From the NCBI GenBank assembly GCA_036023115.1, contig JAYKKT010000056.1:3884501-3948500 (forward strand): a DNA stretch of 64,000 bases, read 5' to 3'. The DNA is from Brasenia schreberi. Lineage: Eukaryota > Streptophyta > Magnoliopsida > Nymphaeales > Cabombaceae. The position numbers and the translations under genes were made by a program. Positions 22,472 to 34,440 of the stretch are shown in pieces (the first letter of the stretch is position 1; each line of letters opens with the position of its first letter). The notes under the pieces are model-generated. The model saw nothing but the letters and a program-made list of their open reading frames with translations. It was not told where the DNA came from and searched no databases.

Positions 22472-24740
22472 GGGCTTGATCAAGGGCATGGGTTCAAGCC
22501 TTGTATGAACCTAGGCTCAAAACAAAGGGCTGCATGCTGCAAAACAGCGTGGAAGCACGGGTTATGCGTGGTGGACCGGCTCGAAGAGGTAGGTCTCTCA
22601 ACCTCACCCTAACCTAGCCTAAACCACCTAACCGACCCCACTAAACCTAACCCAAAACTAGCCTAGACCTAGCCCCTTTCACCTAAACCAACTCAAACTC
22701 CCCCTAACCGACCTAACCTAAACCCCCTAACTGAGTGCACTTTGCACTCGGTTTTTCGTCCTACACTCCCCCTAGACACCAACCGGCTCCCTCACCTCCA
22801 GGCGCACTTAGCGCCACACTACACCAGCGCCCTGGCCAACCTCCTGCCCTAGTGCTACCCCACGGTCCCCCATTCCCTACCTAGCACCTGGCCACCCGAG
22901 CACCATCCCCCTAGACACCACCCGGCTGGCTCCCTGCAGGCGCACCTGCCGCTTGTCGTCCCTACCGTGACCACCCGCCTGCCATCTCCCTACATCACCC
23001 TAGCACCATCAACTTGCCCTATCGCCTGCCATTCCCTAGCTCCACTAGCCCGCACCCCACTGTCCCTAGCACACCATACCAGCTCCCAGCCGCACCATCA
23101 ACCTGCCCTAGCGCCACCCTAACCCCAGTGCCATGTCCCAGCACCTGCTGCACCACAACCCGACATACCAGCCCCTTTCCTAGCGCCCTGCCATAGCCTC
23201 CGCGCCACCCACCTGCCGCCTGCACCCCTTTTTGCCGCGCCACACCACACCCTCACAGCACCCTCTCCCAACCGAACTGTACCCCAACTCCCAACCCTCA
23301 CCTTGGCCGTGAACTAACCTAACTCCCATCCCATTACCTAAGACCCTACCTTAGCCGAGACCTGGCCAACTCCATCCCTTCTCCTTAGTGCCGATTAGGA
23401 CCAGCCCCACTTAAGCCGTGACTTACCTTAGCCAACCCACACCTTGGCCGAACCAAGTCCCTCCAAAGCACAAACACCCGGCTGCCCCCAAGCATACCCT
23501 AAGCCTAAATTCATGTCTAAACCTACCTAGGGAGACCCATCTCTTGGCTGCCAAAGTGGACGAACCCGAGCAAGTTGAGAGGAAAAGCCGACCACTTGTA
23601 AGTGTTTAAATTCAGCTTTTACCTTACTCCTTTGCAATTTAATTCAATTCGACACGGGGTTGTAATAATGGAGCGTAGTCTCCCCCCGAAATGTAATATT
23701 CATGCTTGATATACAAAGCACACATGTACACTTGAGCCATATTGCTCTTAGATGTACACTAGACACCCACATGCATTTGAGCCTTTCCACTCTTAATTGC
23801 ACCCGATTGCACACACATTGAGCCTTTCCGCTCTTAAGCTAAAGTATATATTTCCTTTTGGGTATTTACTTTAGTGAAAGCAGTGTGAGTTGCAATTCAA
23901 TTCGGGTTGTTACATTCATGTTGTGTGAGTTTGTCATTTAAATTTCACACTCGCACACAAAAGTACTTGCTCTATACTCTCACGCACATTTTGAGCCTTT
24001 GTTGCTCATAAGATATAGCATACTTATATATTTTCTAGCTGCATGAGTTTTACATTAAGTCGTGTACACACTTACATTTTCGGGTGGGTTAAATTCAAGT
24101 TGTGTGAGTTGTCTTTACATTTACACACCAAAAGCACTCACTCACAATTGAGCCTTTTCGCTCTTACTATATACTTATATTTCAATTTTGGCAAGTTCAA
24201 TTCAAGTCGTGTGAGTTGTCTTTCCATTTACACACCAAGAGCACTCACTCACAATTGAGCCTTTCTACTCTTAAGATATAAGTATATTTTAATTATGCAA
24301 TTTACATTCAAGTCGTGTGAGTTGCTTTCAAGTTCGGGTATTTCCCTTAAGCTGCATGAGTTGCACTTTCAATTTCGGGTATTTACATTAAGTTGTGTGT
24401 GTGAGTTGCTTTCAATTCGAGCTTAGCTCACATCATCATATCAAACCTGAAAAATATTTGTGCATCCTTGCATTCATGCGTTTTTAAAAGAAACCCCTAA
24501 CTATGCTCGAACACGCTAAAATTAGCCACTTGTACACACACATATTCGGCCTAAATAGCTTAAAAACTCAAAAGACTTGGAACCGTCCAGCCCCCTACAT
24601 AAAATTTGCAAACTTAGGCAAAACTCGAGTTTTTTAAAACACTTGTATCCTTTCAAAGAGTCACAATTGTTTTATCAACATCTATAAGCACTTAAACTGA
24701 CCCTTGAGCATGTTTAACTTTGTAAGATTGTACGGGAAGA
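22472..24740 (+). mobile_element. Ty3/gypsy LTR fragment (truncated at both ends)
   Basis: This aligns collinearly with the LTR at 58396-61726. Shared blocks in order are a TTGTATGAACCTA...GGGCTGCA block, a long C-rich CCTAACC/CCTAAAC-like and Pro-codon-rich stretch (22600-23580), GGGGTTGTAATAAYGGAGC followed by GTCTCCCCCC, tandem repeats with CACACTCACACAC-type and TTGAGCC-TTCGCTCTTA words, and ACTGACCCTTGAGCATG-like sequence near 24700. It lacks the first ~700 bases of the LTR and the terminal bases. The long open frames in the C-rich part are composition artefacts, not genes. Confidence 0.75.
24096..24415. repeat. ~107-bp tandem repeats inside the gypsy LTR fragment
   Basis: Units start at 24096, 24203 and 24309 with CAAGTYGTGTGAGTTG. 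The first two continue through CACTCACTCACAATTGAGCC, while the third diverges after its start. More diverged units lie upstream to about 23880. The arrangement mirrors the 110-bp repeats at 60731-60960. Confidence 0.8.
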
Positions 24741-24865
24741 TATTGGGTACACTCTAATGTACCAAACCATTTGCTAGCAGAAGAACATTGGTTTTCTTAG
24801 AATAAATTCTTAAAGAACTGATATTTATGATTTATTTTGACAAAACCATGATTTCATTCACCGCA

Positions 24866-26941
24866 CAACAACTAAGCCTTTTCCCATACTAGACGGGGTC
24901 GGCTACATGGATTCTTTGTTTCCACAGATCCCTATCGTATGCCATGTTAGCAGTTAACTCCCAATAAGCTAGATCATTCTTTATTGTTTCTTTCCAACAC
25001 TTTTGTGGTCGTCCTCTACCTCTTTTAATACTTTCCAAATTTAGTTTTTCTAACCTTCTTACGGGTTCTTCTTTTGATCTTCGTTCTTTATGTCCAAACC
25101 ATCTTAAACGATGTTCTCTCATTTTATCCTCTATTGGTGTCACTCCTAATTTGTTTCTAATAACCTCATTACGTATACGGTCTTTTCTTGTATGACCACT
25201 CATCCATCTCAACATCTTCATTTATGTCACAAACATCTTTTGTACATGTTGATGATTAACTGTCCAACACTCAGAGCCATAAAACATGGCAGGCCTAATT
25301 GCTGTACTATAATATTTACCTTTTAACTTTAATGGTATCTTCTTATCACAAAGAATACCTTATCCTCCTCTCTATTTTAACCAGCCAACATTAATTCTAT
25401 GCATAACATCTCCATTAATTCTTCCATCACTTTGAAAAATTGACCCAAGGTATTTAAAACTTTCCTTTTGAGGGATGCAATGTGTGCCAATTTTAATATC
25501 TATGTCCTCTGAGGTAACCAAATGATCAAACTTACATTCCATATATTTTGTCTTTGCTCTACTAAGTCGAAAGCCTTTGCTTTCAAATGTTTTTCTCCAT
25601 AGTTCCAATTTTCTATTAACTTTTTCCTTAGACTCCTCTACTAATACAATGTCATCTGCAAATAACATACACCAAGGTACTTCATCTTGAATATGTTTTG
25701 TTAACTGATCAATCACCATTATAAATAAGTATGGACTTAAAGTTGATCCTTGATGTAACCTAATATTAACTTCAAAGAAGTCTGTCATTCCTTCATGAGT
25801 CCTCACACATGTTTTTGCACCATCATACATGTCTCTTATAAGGTTAATATATGTTAATAGGATACCTCTTTTTTCCAAAGTTCTCCAAAGAACCTCCCTC
25901 GGTATCCTATCATAAGCTTTTTCTAGATCAATAAATATCATGTGAAGGTCTTTCTTTTTTGCTCTAAAATGTTCCATAAGACGTCTCAAAAGGTGAATCG
26001 CTTCAACAGTAGATCTGCTCGGCATGAATCCAAATTGGTTCTCTGTTGTACTTGATCCTTGTCTTAACCTACGTTCGATAATTCTTTCCCACAATTTCAT
26101 AGTATGATCATTAACTTGATACCTCGATAATTCGCACAATTTTGAATGTCTCTCTTATTCTTATATATGAGTATAAGTGTACTTGCTTTTCATTCCTCGG
26201 GCATCTTTTGGTTTTTTCATATTTTATTAAATAGTCTTGTGAGCCAAGTGATTCCTATTTCTCATAGTATTTTCCAAACTTCGATAGGAATATTATCTGG
26301 TCCTACCGATTTACCACCCTTCATATGTTTAAGAACCTCTTTGACTTCATTCTTTTGAATACGTCGATAGAAATTGTGGTTTATATACTTTTCTGACTTG
26401 GCTAAATCTCCTAAACTAATACTAACATCTTTATTTTCATTAAAAAGATTATAAAAATAGTTTTTTCATCTATTTCTTATATCATCATTTGCCACTAGAA
26501 TTTTTTCATCCTCATCTTTGATGCATCTAACATAATTAAGATCTTTAGTTTTCTTATCTCTAGCCCTAACTATCCTAAAAATATCTCTTTCACCCTCTTT
26601 TGAGTTGAGTTTTTTATATAAATCCTCCCAAATTTTAGCTTTTGCTTCACTCACAGCCTTTTTTGCTTTCTTATAAGCCTCTAAAGTTTCACTAGTTTTC
26701 TTAGCATAATGTAATTTGTAACATGCCCTCTTTGCCTTGATTTTATTTTTCACTATTTCACTCCACCACCAAGCTTTCTTTTGTGCCGGTACACCTCCCT
26801 TAGATACACCTAATACATCTTTTGTCACTTTCCTAATATGTATAGCTATATTGTTCCACATATCACAGGATGTACCAACATAATTCCAAACATCTCCTTG
26901 AAGGACTTTTTGTTTAAATATACATCTAACACATCTTTCGC
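24866..26941 (-). mobile_element. RTE-like LINE copy E, 5'-truncated
   Basis: A short GTT tail lies at 24866. Continuous family similarity runs to about 26922, in the linker between endonuclease and reverse transcriptase. The final piece, ATCTAACACATCTTTCGC (26924-26941), repeats an internal LINE segment out of order, suggesting template switching at the 5' junction. No convincing target-site duplication is seen. It is the sister copy of F. Confidence 0.88.
24889..26922 (-). pseudogene. LINE copy E pol relic (reverse transcriptase and C-terminus)
   Basis: The pieces are 26466-26948 (linker, WWWSEIVKNKIKAKRAC), 25372-26139 (255 aa, reverse transcriptase with [17 protein letters not shown] and [12 protein letters not shown] intact) and 24889-25221 (C-terminus, ending RIHVADPV). 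A one-base deletion near 26107 shifts the frame just before HTMKLWERI. Two nonsense changes follow, Trp to TAG near 25369 and Ser to TAA near 25362. All three lesions also occur in copy F. Confidence 0.9.
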
Positions 26942-27189
26942 AGCACAATGCCTTAAAATTTTATAACTACAGAACATCAATATTTTCTGCTTAGAACACC
27001 TTACCTAAATTGCATTGCCTTACCTATGATCTCTGTGAAATATAATCAATGGGTCATAAATGAGAAAATGTTCACATTTGTGAGTTTTATTTTAATTATT
27101 AGTAACTCGAAGTATGAAAATGCTTTGATTTCGAGGGCCATGAACTACCCAACCTAAAACTTGACCCATGCTTTCAACTCTTATGCTAG

Positions 27190-28308
27190 GAATTCACTTA
27201 ATGTATGAAATGTGAAAGTGTTTTATTCGATGTATATAGTTCTTTCCCTTTCATGACAACGAAAGATTTGTCGGTTGTCTTATATCGAAAATACAATATT
27301 AAAGACGTAAGTATTGAAAAGTATTTTGGGGCCATGTTTCTTAAGTATCAAATGGTAAAGGGAAAATCTTTAACTCCGCTGGCTAATGAATTTCAATTTT
27401 TATGCCATAGTCTAAAAGAAGTCAAGATGAAGCTTCCTGACAAGTTTATTGTTATGTCTATTATTGAGAAATTTACTAAGAATTGAGAGGGTTTCGACAT
27501 AGATCTCAAGCATAAGAATGATAAGATGATATGATGGTAGACATAGCAATAGAGAAAGAATATAGAAATCAAAATGCATTATACCTGCAGACAACACCCT
27601 TAGGATTAACCTAACGGTCGGAAGGAAATAACCTAGTGATCCTAAGAAAAAACTGGCAAAGAATAAACCAAAGGCCATGATAAAAAAGAAACCCAAAAGC
27701 AAATTGTTTTGGCTTTGTGGTTAGGTTGAATATTGGGTGATGGATTGTCCCTCAAAGAAAGTCAAGAAACCTGTGGCCACTTAAGGAGCTATGGTCAACA
27801 TGATGGTGATCACTGCACTTGTTAGTGACGAGTATTTATCCCTTAAATCCCATGAGTCACAATATTATATTATAGACACTAGGGCTAATATGCACGTTTG
27901 TGCTAACTAGTCTCTAATTATATTTTATCACGCCATTTGTGAGTAAATAGTGACCTTAGGAGATTATTTGACTGAGAAATGTTCTAACTCTATAGGAAGT
28001 TAGACACATTCCAACGATTCGCTAGAATATCCTTAGTAGTCATGTTTTAATTAGTGAGAAATTAATGTTAGATTGCAAATATAATAAAGTCATCACTACA
28101 CGACTTATTACAGGGTGTTTCTTTAGAAATAACTATTTGTGTGATATAGAGGATCTATTTAAAATTCATGTAGAACTAATTGTTGATTTTTATATGAATT
28201 TTAATGATAATAAAGCCTCCACTTTTGCTTCATCTTCTTCTTCTTTTTTGTACAATATAGAATCATTTGATGTATGATATGCTAGGTTTGGTGACGTAAA
28301 CTTTGATT
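27190..28308 (+). pseudogene. Ty1/copia gag-protease-integrase N-terminus relic (element 2)
   Basis: This is a different copia lineage from element 1. Frame 27205-27486 gives gag (LRK-like VVLYRKYNIKDVSIEKYFGA, PDKFIVMSIIEKFTKN). A degraded zinc knuckle (FWLCG-stop-VEYWVMDCP, about 27705) follows. The protease site YYIIDTRANMHVCAN (about 27865) has Arg in place of the Gly of DTG, which should inactivate it. Frame 28065-28277 and the bases after it (SFDV-stop-YARFGDVNFDFMKRI) correspond to the start of the integrase zinc domain. The sequence is then split by LINE F. Confidence 0.78.
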
Positions 28309-28321
28309 TTATGAAAAGAAT

Positions 28322-31300
28322 AAACAACAACAACAACAACAACTAAGCCTTTTCCCATACTAGACGGGGTCGGCTACATGGATTCTTTGTTTCCACAGAT
28401 CCCTATCGTGTGCCATGTTAGCAGTTAACTCCCAATAAGCTAGATCATTCTTTATTGTTTCTTTCCAACACTTTTGTGGTCGTCCTCTATCTCTTTTAAT
28501 ACTTTCCAAATTTAGTTTTTCTAACCTTCTTACGGGTTCTTCTTTTGATCTTCGTTCTATATGTCCAAACCATCTTAAACAATGTTCTCTCATTTTATCC
28601 TCTATTGGTGTCACTCCTAATTTGTTTCTAATAACCTCATTATGTATATGGTCTTTTCTTGTATGACCACTCATCCATCTCAACATCTTCATTTATGTCA
28701 CAAACATCTTTTGTATATGTTGATGATTAACTGCCCAACACTCAGAACCATAAAACATGGCAGGCCTAATTGCTGCACTATAATATTTACCTTTTAACTT
28801 TAATGGTATCTTCTTATCACAAAGAATACCTTATCCTCCTCTCTATTTTAACCAGCCAACATTAATTCTATGCATAACATCTCCATTAATTCTTCCATCA
28901 CTTTGAAAAATTGACCCAAGGTATTTGAAACTTTCCTTTTGAGGGATGCAATGTGTGCCAATTTTAATATCTATGTCCTCTGAGGTAACCAAATGATCAA
29001 ACTTACATTCCATATATTTTGTCTTTGCTCTACTAAGTCGAAAGCCTTTTCTTTCTAATGTTTTTCTCCATAGTTCCAACTTTCTATTAACTTTTTCCTT
29101 AGACTCCTCTACTAATACAATGTCATCTGCAAATAACATACACCAAGGTACTTCATCTTGAATATGTTTTGTTAACTGATCAATCACCATTATAAATAAG
29201 TATGGACTTAAAGTTGATCCTTGATGTAACCTAATATTAACATCAAAGAAGTCTGTCATTCCTTCATGAGTCCTCACACATGTTTTTGCACCATCATACA
29301 TGTCTCTTATAAGGTTAATATATGTTCATAGGATACCTCTTTTTTCCAAAGTTCTCCAAAGAACCTCCCTCGGTATCCTATCATAAGCTTTTTCTAGATC
29401 AATAAATATCATGTGAAGGTCTTTCTTTTTTGCTCTAAAATGTTCCATAAGACGTCTCAAAAGGTGAATCGCTTCAACAGTAGATCTACCCGGCATGAAT
29501 CCAAATTGGTTCTCTGTTTTACTTGATCCTTGTCTTAACCTACGTTCGATAATTCTTTCCCACAATTTCATAGTATGATCATTAACTTGATACCTCGATA
29601 ATTCGCACAATTTTGAATGTCTCTCTTATTCTTATATATGAGTATAAGTGTACTTGCTTTTCATTCCTCGGGCATCTTTTGGTTTTTTCATATTTTATTA
29701 AATAGTCTTGTGAGCCAAGTGATTCCTATTTCTCATAGTATTTTCCAAACTTCTATAGGAATATTATCTGGTCCTACCGATTTACCACCCTTCATATGTT
29801 TAAGAGCCTCTTTGACTTCATTCTTTTGAATACGTCGATAGAAATTGTGGTTTATATACTTTTCTGACTTGGCTAAATCTCCTAAACTAATACTAACATC
29901 TTTATTTTCATTAAAAAGATTATAAAAATAGTTTTTTCATCTATTTCTTATATCATCATTTGCCACTAGAATTTTTTCCTCCTCGTCTTTTATGCATCTA
30001 ACATAATTAAGATATTTAGTTTTCTTATCTCTAGCCCTAACTATCTTAAAAATATCTCTTTCACCCTCTTTTGAGTTGATTTTTTATATAAGTCCTCCCA
30101 AATCTTAGCTTTTGCTTCACTAACAGCCTTTTTTGCTTCCTTCTTTGCTTTCTTATAAGCTTCTAAAGTTTCACTAGTTTTCTTGGCATAATGTAATTTG
30201 TAACATGTCCTCTTTGCCTTGATTTTATTTTGTACTACTTCACTCCACCACCAAGCTTCTTTTTGTGCCGGTACACCTCCCTTGGATACCCCTAACACAT
30301 CTTTCGCCACTTTCCTAATATGTATAGCCATATTGTTCCACATATCACAGGATGTGCCAACATAATTCCAAACATCTCCTTGAAGGACTTTCTGTTTAAA
30401 TATATCTTCTTTCTCACTTTTGAGGTTCCACCATTTTGTCCGAATAGCTCGATGCACTCTTTTCTTCTTTGTCCATTTTTTTATTTGTAAATCTATAACT
30501 AAAAGTCGATGTTGGGTGGTTAAGCTTTCTCTTAGAATTACCTTACAATCTTTACAACACGCTCTATCTTTTTTTCTATAAATAAAGTAATCAATTTGTG
30601 TTTGTGATAAGCCACTCTTATAAGTAATTAAATGTTCATCTCGTTTTTTGAAGATTGCATTGACTATAAAGAGATCAAATGACATAGCAAAATTTAAAAT
30701 CTCCCTACCTTCCTCGTTTATATCCCCAAAACCAAAGTTTCCATGAATCCCTTGATATCCTAATGCCTCTTTACCAACATGTCTATTTAAATCTCCTCCT
30801 AAACAAATCATCTCCCCTTGTGGAATCTTTTGAAACACCTTATCTAATTCTTCCCAAAAAATTGTTTTTATACTATCTTCTAGTCCTATTGGGGTGCGTA
30901 AGCACAAACTATATTCAAAACCTCTGCTCCTAAAACTAATTTCAATGTCATGATTTGGTCACCATATCATTGTATGTCTACTACACTCTCCTTTAAATCT
31001 TTATTTATGATAATACCAACTCCATTTCGAGCCTTTTCTTTACCTGAGTACCATAATTTAAAACCTGTATCCTCTATCTTCTTTGCTTTTTCTCCAACCC
31101 ATTTTGTCTCTTGTAAACATAGAATATGAATCTTTCTTTGAATCATACTATCGACCAACTCCATTAGCTTACCGGATAATGTTTTGATATTCCAATAACC
31201 AATACGAATCTTATTATCTAGGATTAGCTTCCTTACCCCCCGCATCCTTCCATAATCAAAATGCGGAGACCCTTTCTGAAAATTTTTCACTACATTCAGG

Positions 31301-31611
31301 CGGTAATGTAGCGGGACTAACTTCTTTACCCACACCTGTCCATGATGTGAGAACCCTCTCTGCAATAGATTCACTACATTCGGGCAAAAATGTAGTGGCC
31401 CTTGCTTACTTGTTACTGCATTCAGGCTCTGCAGCATGTCGCTAGGCGGGGACGCCCCAAAGCAATACTCATAATTTTTGTAATCCATGTTATAAAAATC
31501 CGATGAAGTTTTACGCTGGCTGTCGGAAGCCTAACACAACCCTCCTCCTTTATCCAGGCTTTGGAGCGACAATGCAAGGGTAATCCTTACATGGGCGGAG
31601 TTAAATCTTAC
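28322..31611 (-). mobile_element. RTE-like LINE copy F, full length, inside copia element 2
   Basis: This is the best-defined copy. It is flanked by a perfect 13-bp target-site duplication, TTATGAAAAGAAT, at 28309-28321 and 31612-31624. The (GTT)n tail is at 28325 and the 5' end is at about 31600 (ACTCCGCCCATGTAAGG), the same 5' start as copy G and the small derivative at 1346. Total length is about 3.29 kb. Near the 5' junction, TTAAATCTTACT (about 31600-31612) repeats target sequence found at 31634-31645, an extra junction duplication. Confidence 0.95.
28360..31488 (-). pseudogene. LINE copy F pol relic, complete span
   Basis: The likely start is the ATG at 31486-31488. Frame 30967-31488 (173 aa) holds an N-terminal segment with repeats of a PLHxxxNVV unit, then the endonuclease start (GYWNIKTLSGK, LCLQETKWVGEK). 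Frame 30041-30907 (288 aa) holds GGDLNRHVGKEALGYQG, QTQIDYF, TTQHRLL and the linker WWWSEVVQNKIKAKR. The reverse transcriptase is in 29326-29610 and 28843-29301 ([12 protein letters not shown] kept), and the C-terminus is 28360-28692. Lesions include a deletion near 30077, the frameshift near 29578 and two nonsense codons near 28832-28842 shared with copy E, and a private TTA-to-TGA stop near 29325. Confidence 0.92.
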
Positions 31612-33126
31612 TTATGAAAAGAATGATGAATTTAAATCTTACTCCTAAGACTATAATAGATAGAAAACACAAATATGGTATATGTGTGCAAGTGAAGTTA
31701 CTGAAGAAACTTTTTCATACGGTTGAAAGAAAATTTGAGATTTTGGATTTGGTGTACAATGATATTTGTAAATTCAATGGAATGACTACGAGGGATAATA
31801 AAAAATATTTTTACATATTTATTGATGATTGCAATAGATACTATTATATTTACTTACTTAAAAGTAAGGATAAAACTTTAGAAAAATTTTAAATATTTAG
31901 AAATGAAGTATAAACTCATGCTGACAAGTTACTTAAACGATTAAGGTCTGATAGGGGAGGAGAGTATACCTCAAACTTTTTCAAGTATACTGTCAAAACA
32001 AGAGTATTGTTCATGAGGTTATTGCTCCGTACTCTCTTCAATCTAATGGGATCTAAACGGAAGAATAGAACATTGTGTGATATGGTTAATGTTTTGCTTC
32101 AAAGTTCTAGGTTACCTACCTACATTTGGGAGAAGCTTTGAATACGACTTGACATATTCTAAATAGAGTTTCCCATAAGCACAAGGAAAGTAGTCCCTTT
32201 GAGCTTTGAAAGGGTCGAAAGATCAGTCTCAAATATCTCAAAGTATAGTGGTGTCTTACGAAAGTATTCATCCTCGAAAATAAGAGAAAGAAATTAGAAC
32301 TTAAAACATTGAATGTTATATTTCAAGGTTACATAGAGACAAGTTATACGTACAGATTCCTGGTCATTAGATATAATGTTTATGGCATAGATGTGAACAC
32401 AATAGTTAAGCTTTGTGATGCTACATTCTTTGAGAATGTGTTTCCTATAAAGATTGGAGTTCCCCAAAGTGTCTTTAAGAGATTCTGACCCTATTATTGG
32501 TTCTATTCCCGATCATTTGAAAATGATGACAAATGTGGGGTGATCCTTATTGTATTGTTTGTAAATCAGATGACTCTGAGGAAATAATTAAACCAAGAAG
32601 AAGTAAACGACATAGGATATCAAAAGACTTGGAAGTGACTTTGTTACTTTCAATGTCAAGGATGATCCTATCATCTTTCAACATACTATGACCTCACTCG
32701 AGTTTAAGCTTTGGAAGGAAGCCGTTAACGATAAAATCTAGTTAATTCTCTCTAATGATACTTGAGAATTGGTGGATTTGTCCTTTTGGTTATTCTACTT
32801 TGGGTTGTAAGTAGATCTTTAAGAAAAAACTGAATGCAGTTGAAACAATCACTAAGTACAAGGCCATGTTAGTTGCGAAGGAAGACACACAAAAGGAATG
32901 AATAGATTATTTTGATACATATTCCCTAGTTTCTCGGATGACTACAATCTGAGTGCTTATAATACTGACTTCCGTATATGACCTTCCAATCTATCAAATG
33001 GATGTGAATATTGGTTTTTTTCATGGTGACCTAGATGGAAAATTTTATATGGATCAACCAGAGGGATTTGTGGCTCGTGGGAATGAGTGTAAGGTGTGTA
33101 AGCTTGTTAAATCGGTATATGGTTTG
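31612..33126 (+). pseudogene. Ty1/copia integrase-reverse transcriptase relic (element 2, right part)
   Basis: The frame resumes after LINE F (LMKRMMNLNLTPKTI). It runs through the integrase core: DLVYNDICKFNG, FYIFIDDCNRYYYIYLLKSK (31614-31892) and LRSDRGGEYTSNFF. A degraded third motif and LLQSSRLPTYIWE follow. The start of the reverse transcriptase (LPIYQMDVNIGFFHGDLDGK, DQPEGFV, KVCKLVKSVYGL; 32953-33126) marks where similarity stops. Numerous stops and frameshifts are present. The rest of the reverse transcriptase, RNase H and 3' LTR are missing. Confidence 0.82.
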
Positions 33127-34358
33127 GTAATAATTTTTATTTTAGATAGTTTCAGTTCTATCAAAGATAGAACCAAAAGCGAGAAAGGTGGTTTCTGGTT
33201 CTTATTATGATTTTATGCCCAGTTTGACCGTTTCAATCAATTCTTCAGCCCGTTCGATTTTGCTTAAAACTACTGGACCAGTTTGAAACCAATTATATTT
33301 ACCCGAAACCCAATATATAGGTTTTGTTCTTGTCATCCGAAACTCAATATACATGTTTGGATTGACGATCACGTCTGACCCGTTTGTAGCAATAAATCAA
33401 CCCGTTTTGTAGCAAGAAGTGAGATTGACGATTGATGGCTCGAAATTCTCGGATCATTTCAAAGAGTAGAAACAATTTGGGCAGTTACATTTATGTTTTG
33501 GGGAATTGAGATGTTAGGAAGAAATGGAGAAGATGATTAGAAATAGAATCATACCCCATGATTCGATCTATGTAAAGATGAACTGATTGTGATTGAAGCT
33601 CAATTCAAAGATCTGTTTGTGTTTTGGCATTTGATTCTTATGAATGTTCAATTTGTAATTGCTTTATGTTTGATATGCGGCCTTTTTTATTTTTGGTTAC
33701 ACAAAAATGAGTTTCGGGTATGGGTTACGGGTATAGAGATAACCATCCCCTATCCTTCCCATTGCTAACCTAATGTGGTTGGTTTGACCGAATAAAATTC
33801 TAATTCAAATGGGAAAGATTTTCACTGTGAAGCCGATCCTTTGAGAATTTAAACCTTCAGTGAAGCCGAGTTTTTTCATATTTCTTTTTTCTCCTTCAAC
33901 ATGGCTGAGCTTCCAATGCAGTGGATGCGGATCCAACCCATTCTTCAAATTTGTAACAAACAGGGAGCCTTCTGTCACCATATATTCTTAGTAAGCTTCT
34001 TATTCCCCCCGCTGTAATATGAGAGAGAGAGCAGATATGATAGCATTTTCAGGTATTATTTAAAATAAAAAGAGACTAAAATTTAGCTAAATCCGTTTAA
34101 TATGACAGTACCTCGACCTATAATATCCAGTTACTTGTATTGTTTTTTACTATTTCTCCATTTGAACCACTGATATCTAAAACCGATCCCACCGGATTTC
34201 TTTGGTCTGGCTGGGCTCAGTTACTCCTATAATTCAGTTCGGTTTGGGTTTCGAGCATGGGTCAACAGGTTCAGATCGACTATCACATCTGACCCGTTTG
34301 TGTATAAAGCACGTAAAGGATCCGTCCATCCGGGCTCGTCTCCCCGAGAGAGAAGCAA
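33127..34358. other. Intergenic, no gene supported
   Basis: Two blocks, about 33290-33400 and 34190-34300, are loosely alike (both contain CTGACCCGTTTGT after ACGATCACGT- or ACTATCACAT-like words). They may be diverged copies of one repeat. No coding region is supported. Confidence 0.35.
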
Positions 34359-34440
34359 ATGGCTTCCTCGCAAGAGATCGTCCACGACTTGCCGCCTCTA
34401 CACAATTGCGCAACCTCTTGTTTCTACTTTAGATCTCAAG
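34359..34440 (+). other. Possible exon-1 fragment resembling a carboxylesterase N-terminus
   Basis: The frame from 34359 begins MASSQEIVHDLPPL, similar to the opening of plant CXE-type carboxylesterases, and then diverges (HNCATSCFYF) and stops. A GTATAAAG lies about 60 bases upstream. None of the alpha/beta-hydrolase core is present. It may be a gene scrap or a chance match. Confidence 0.2.

Noticed and set aside
22600..23610. Pro-rich and Gly/Ala-rich open frames on both strands, and CCTAAAC words resembling plant telomere repeats
   Set aside because: The region is the C-rich part of a gypsy LTR. Stops are rare because of composition, both strands are open, and the telomere-like words are degenerate and not in tandem.
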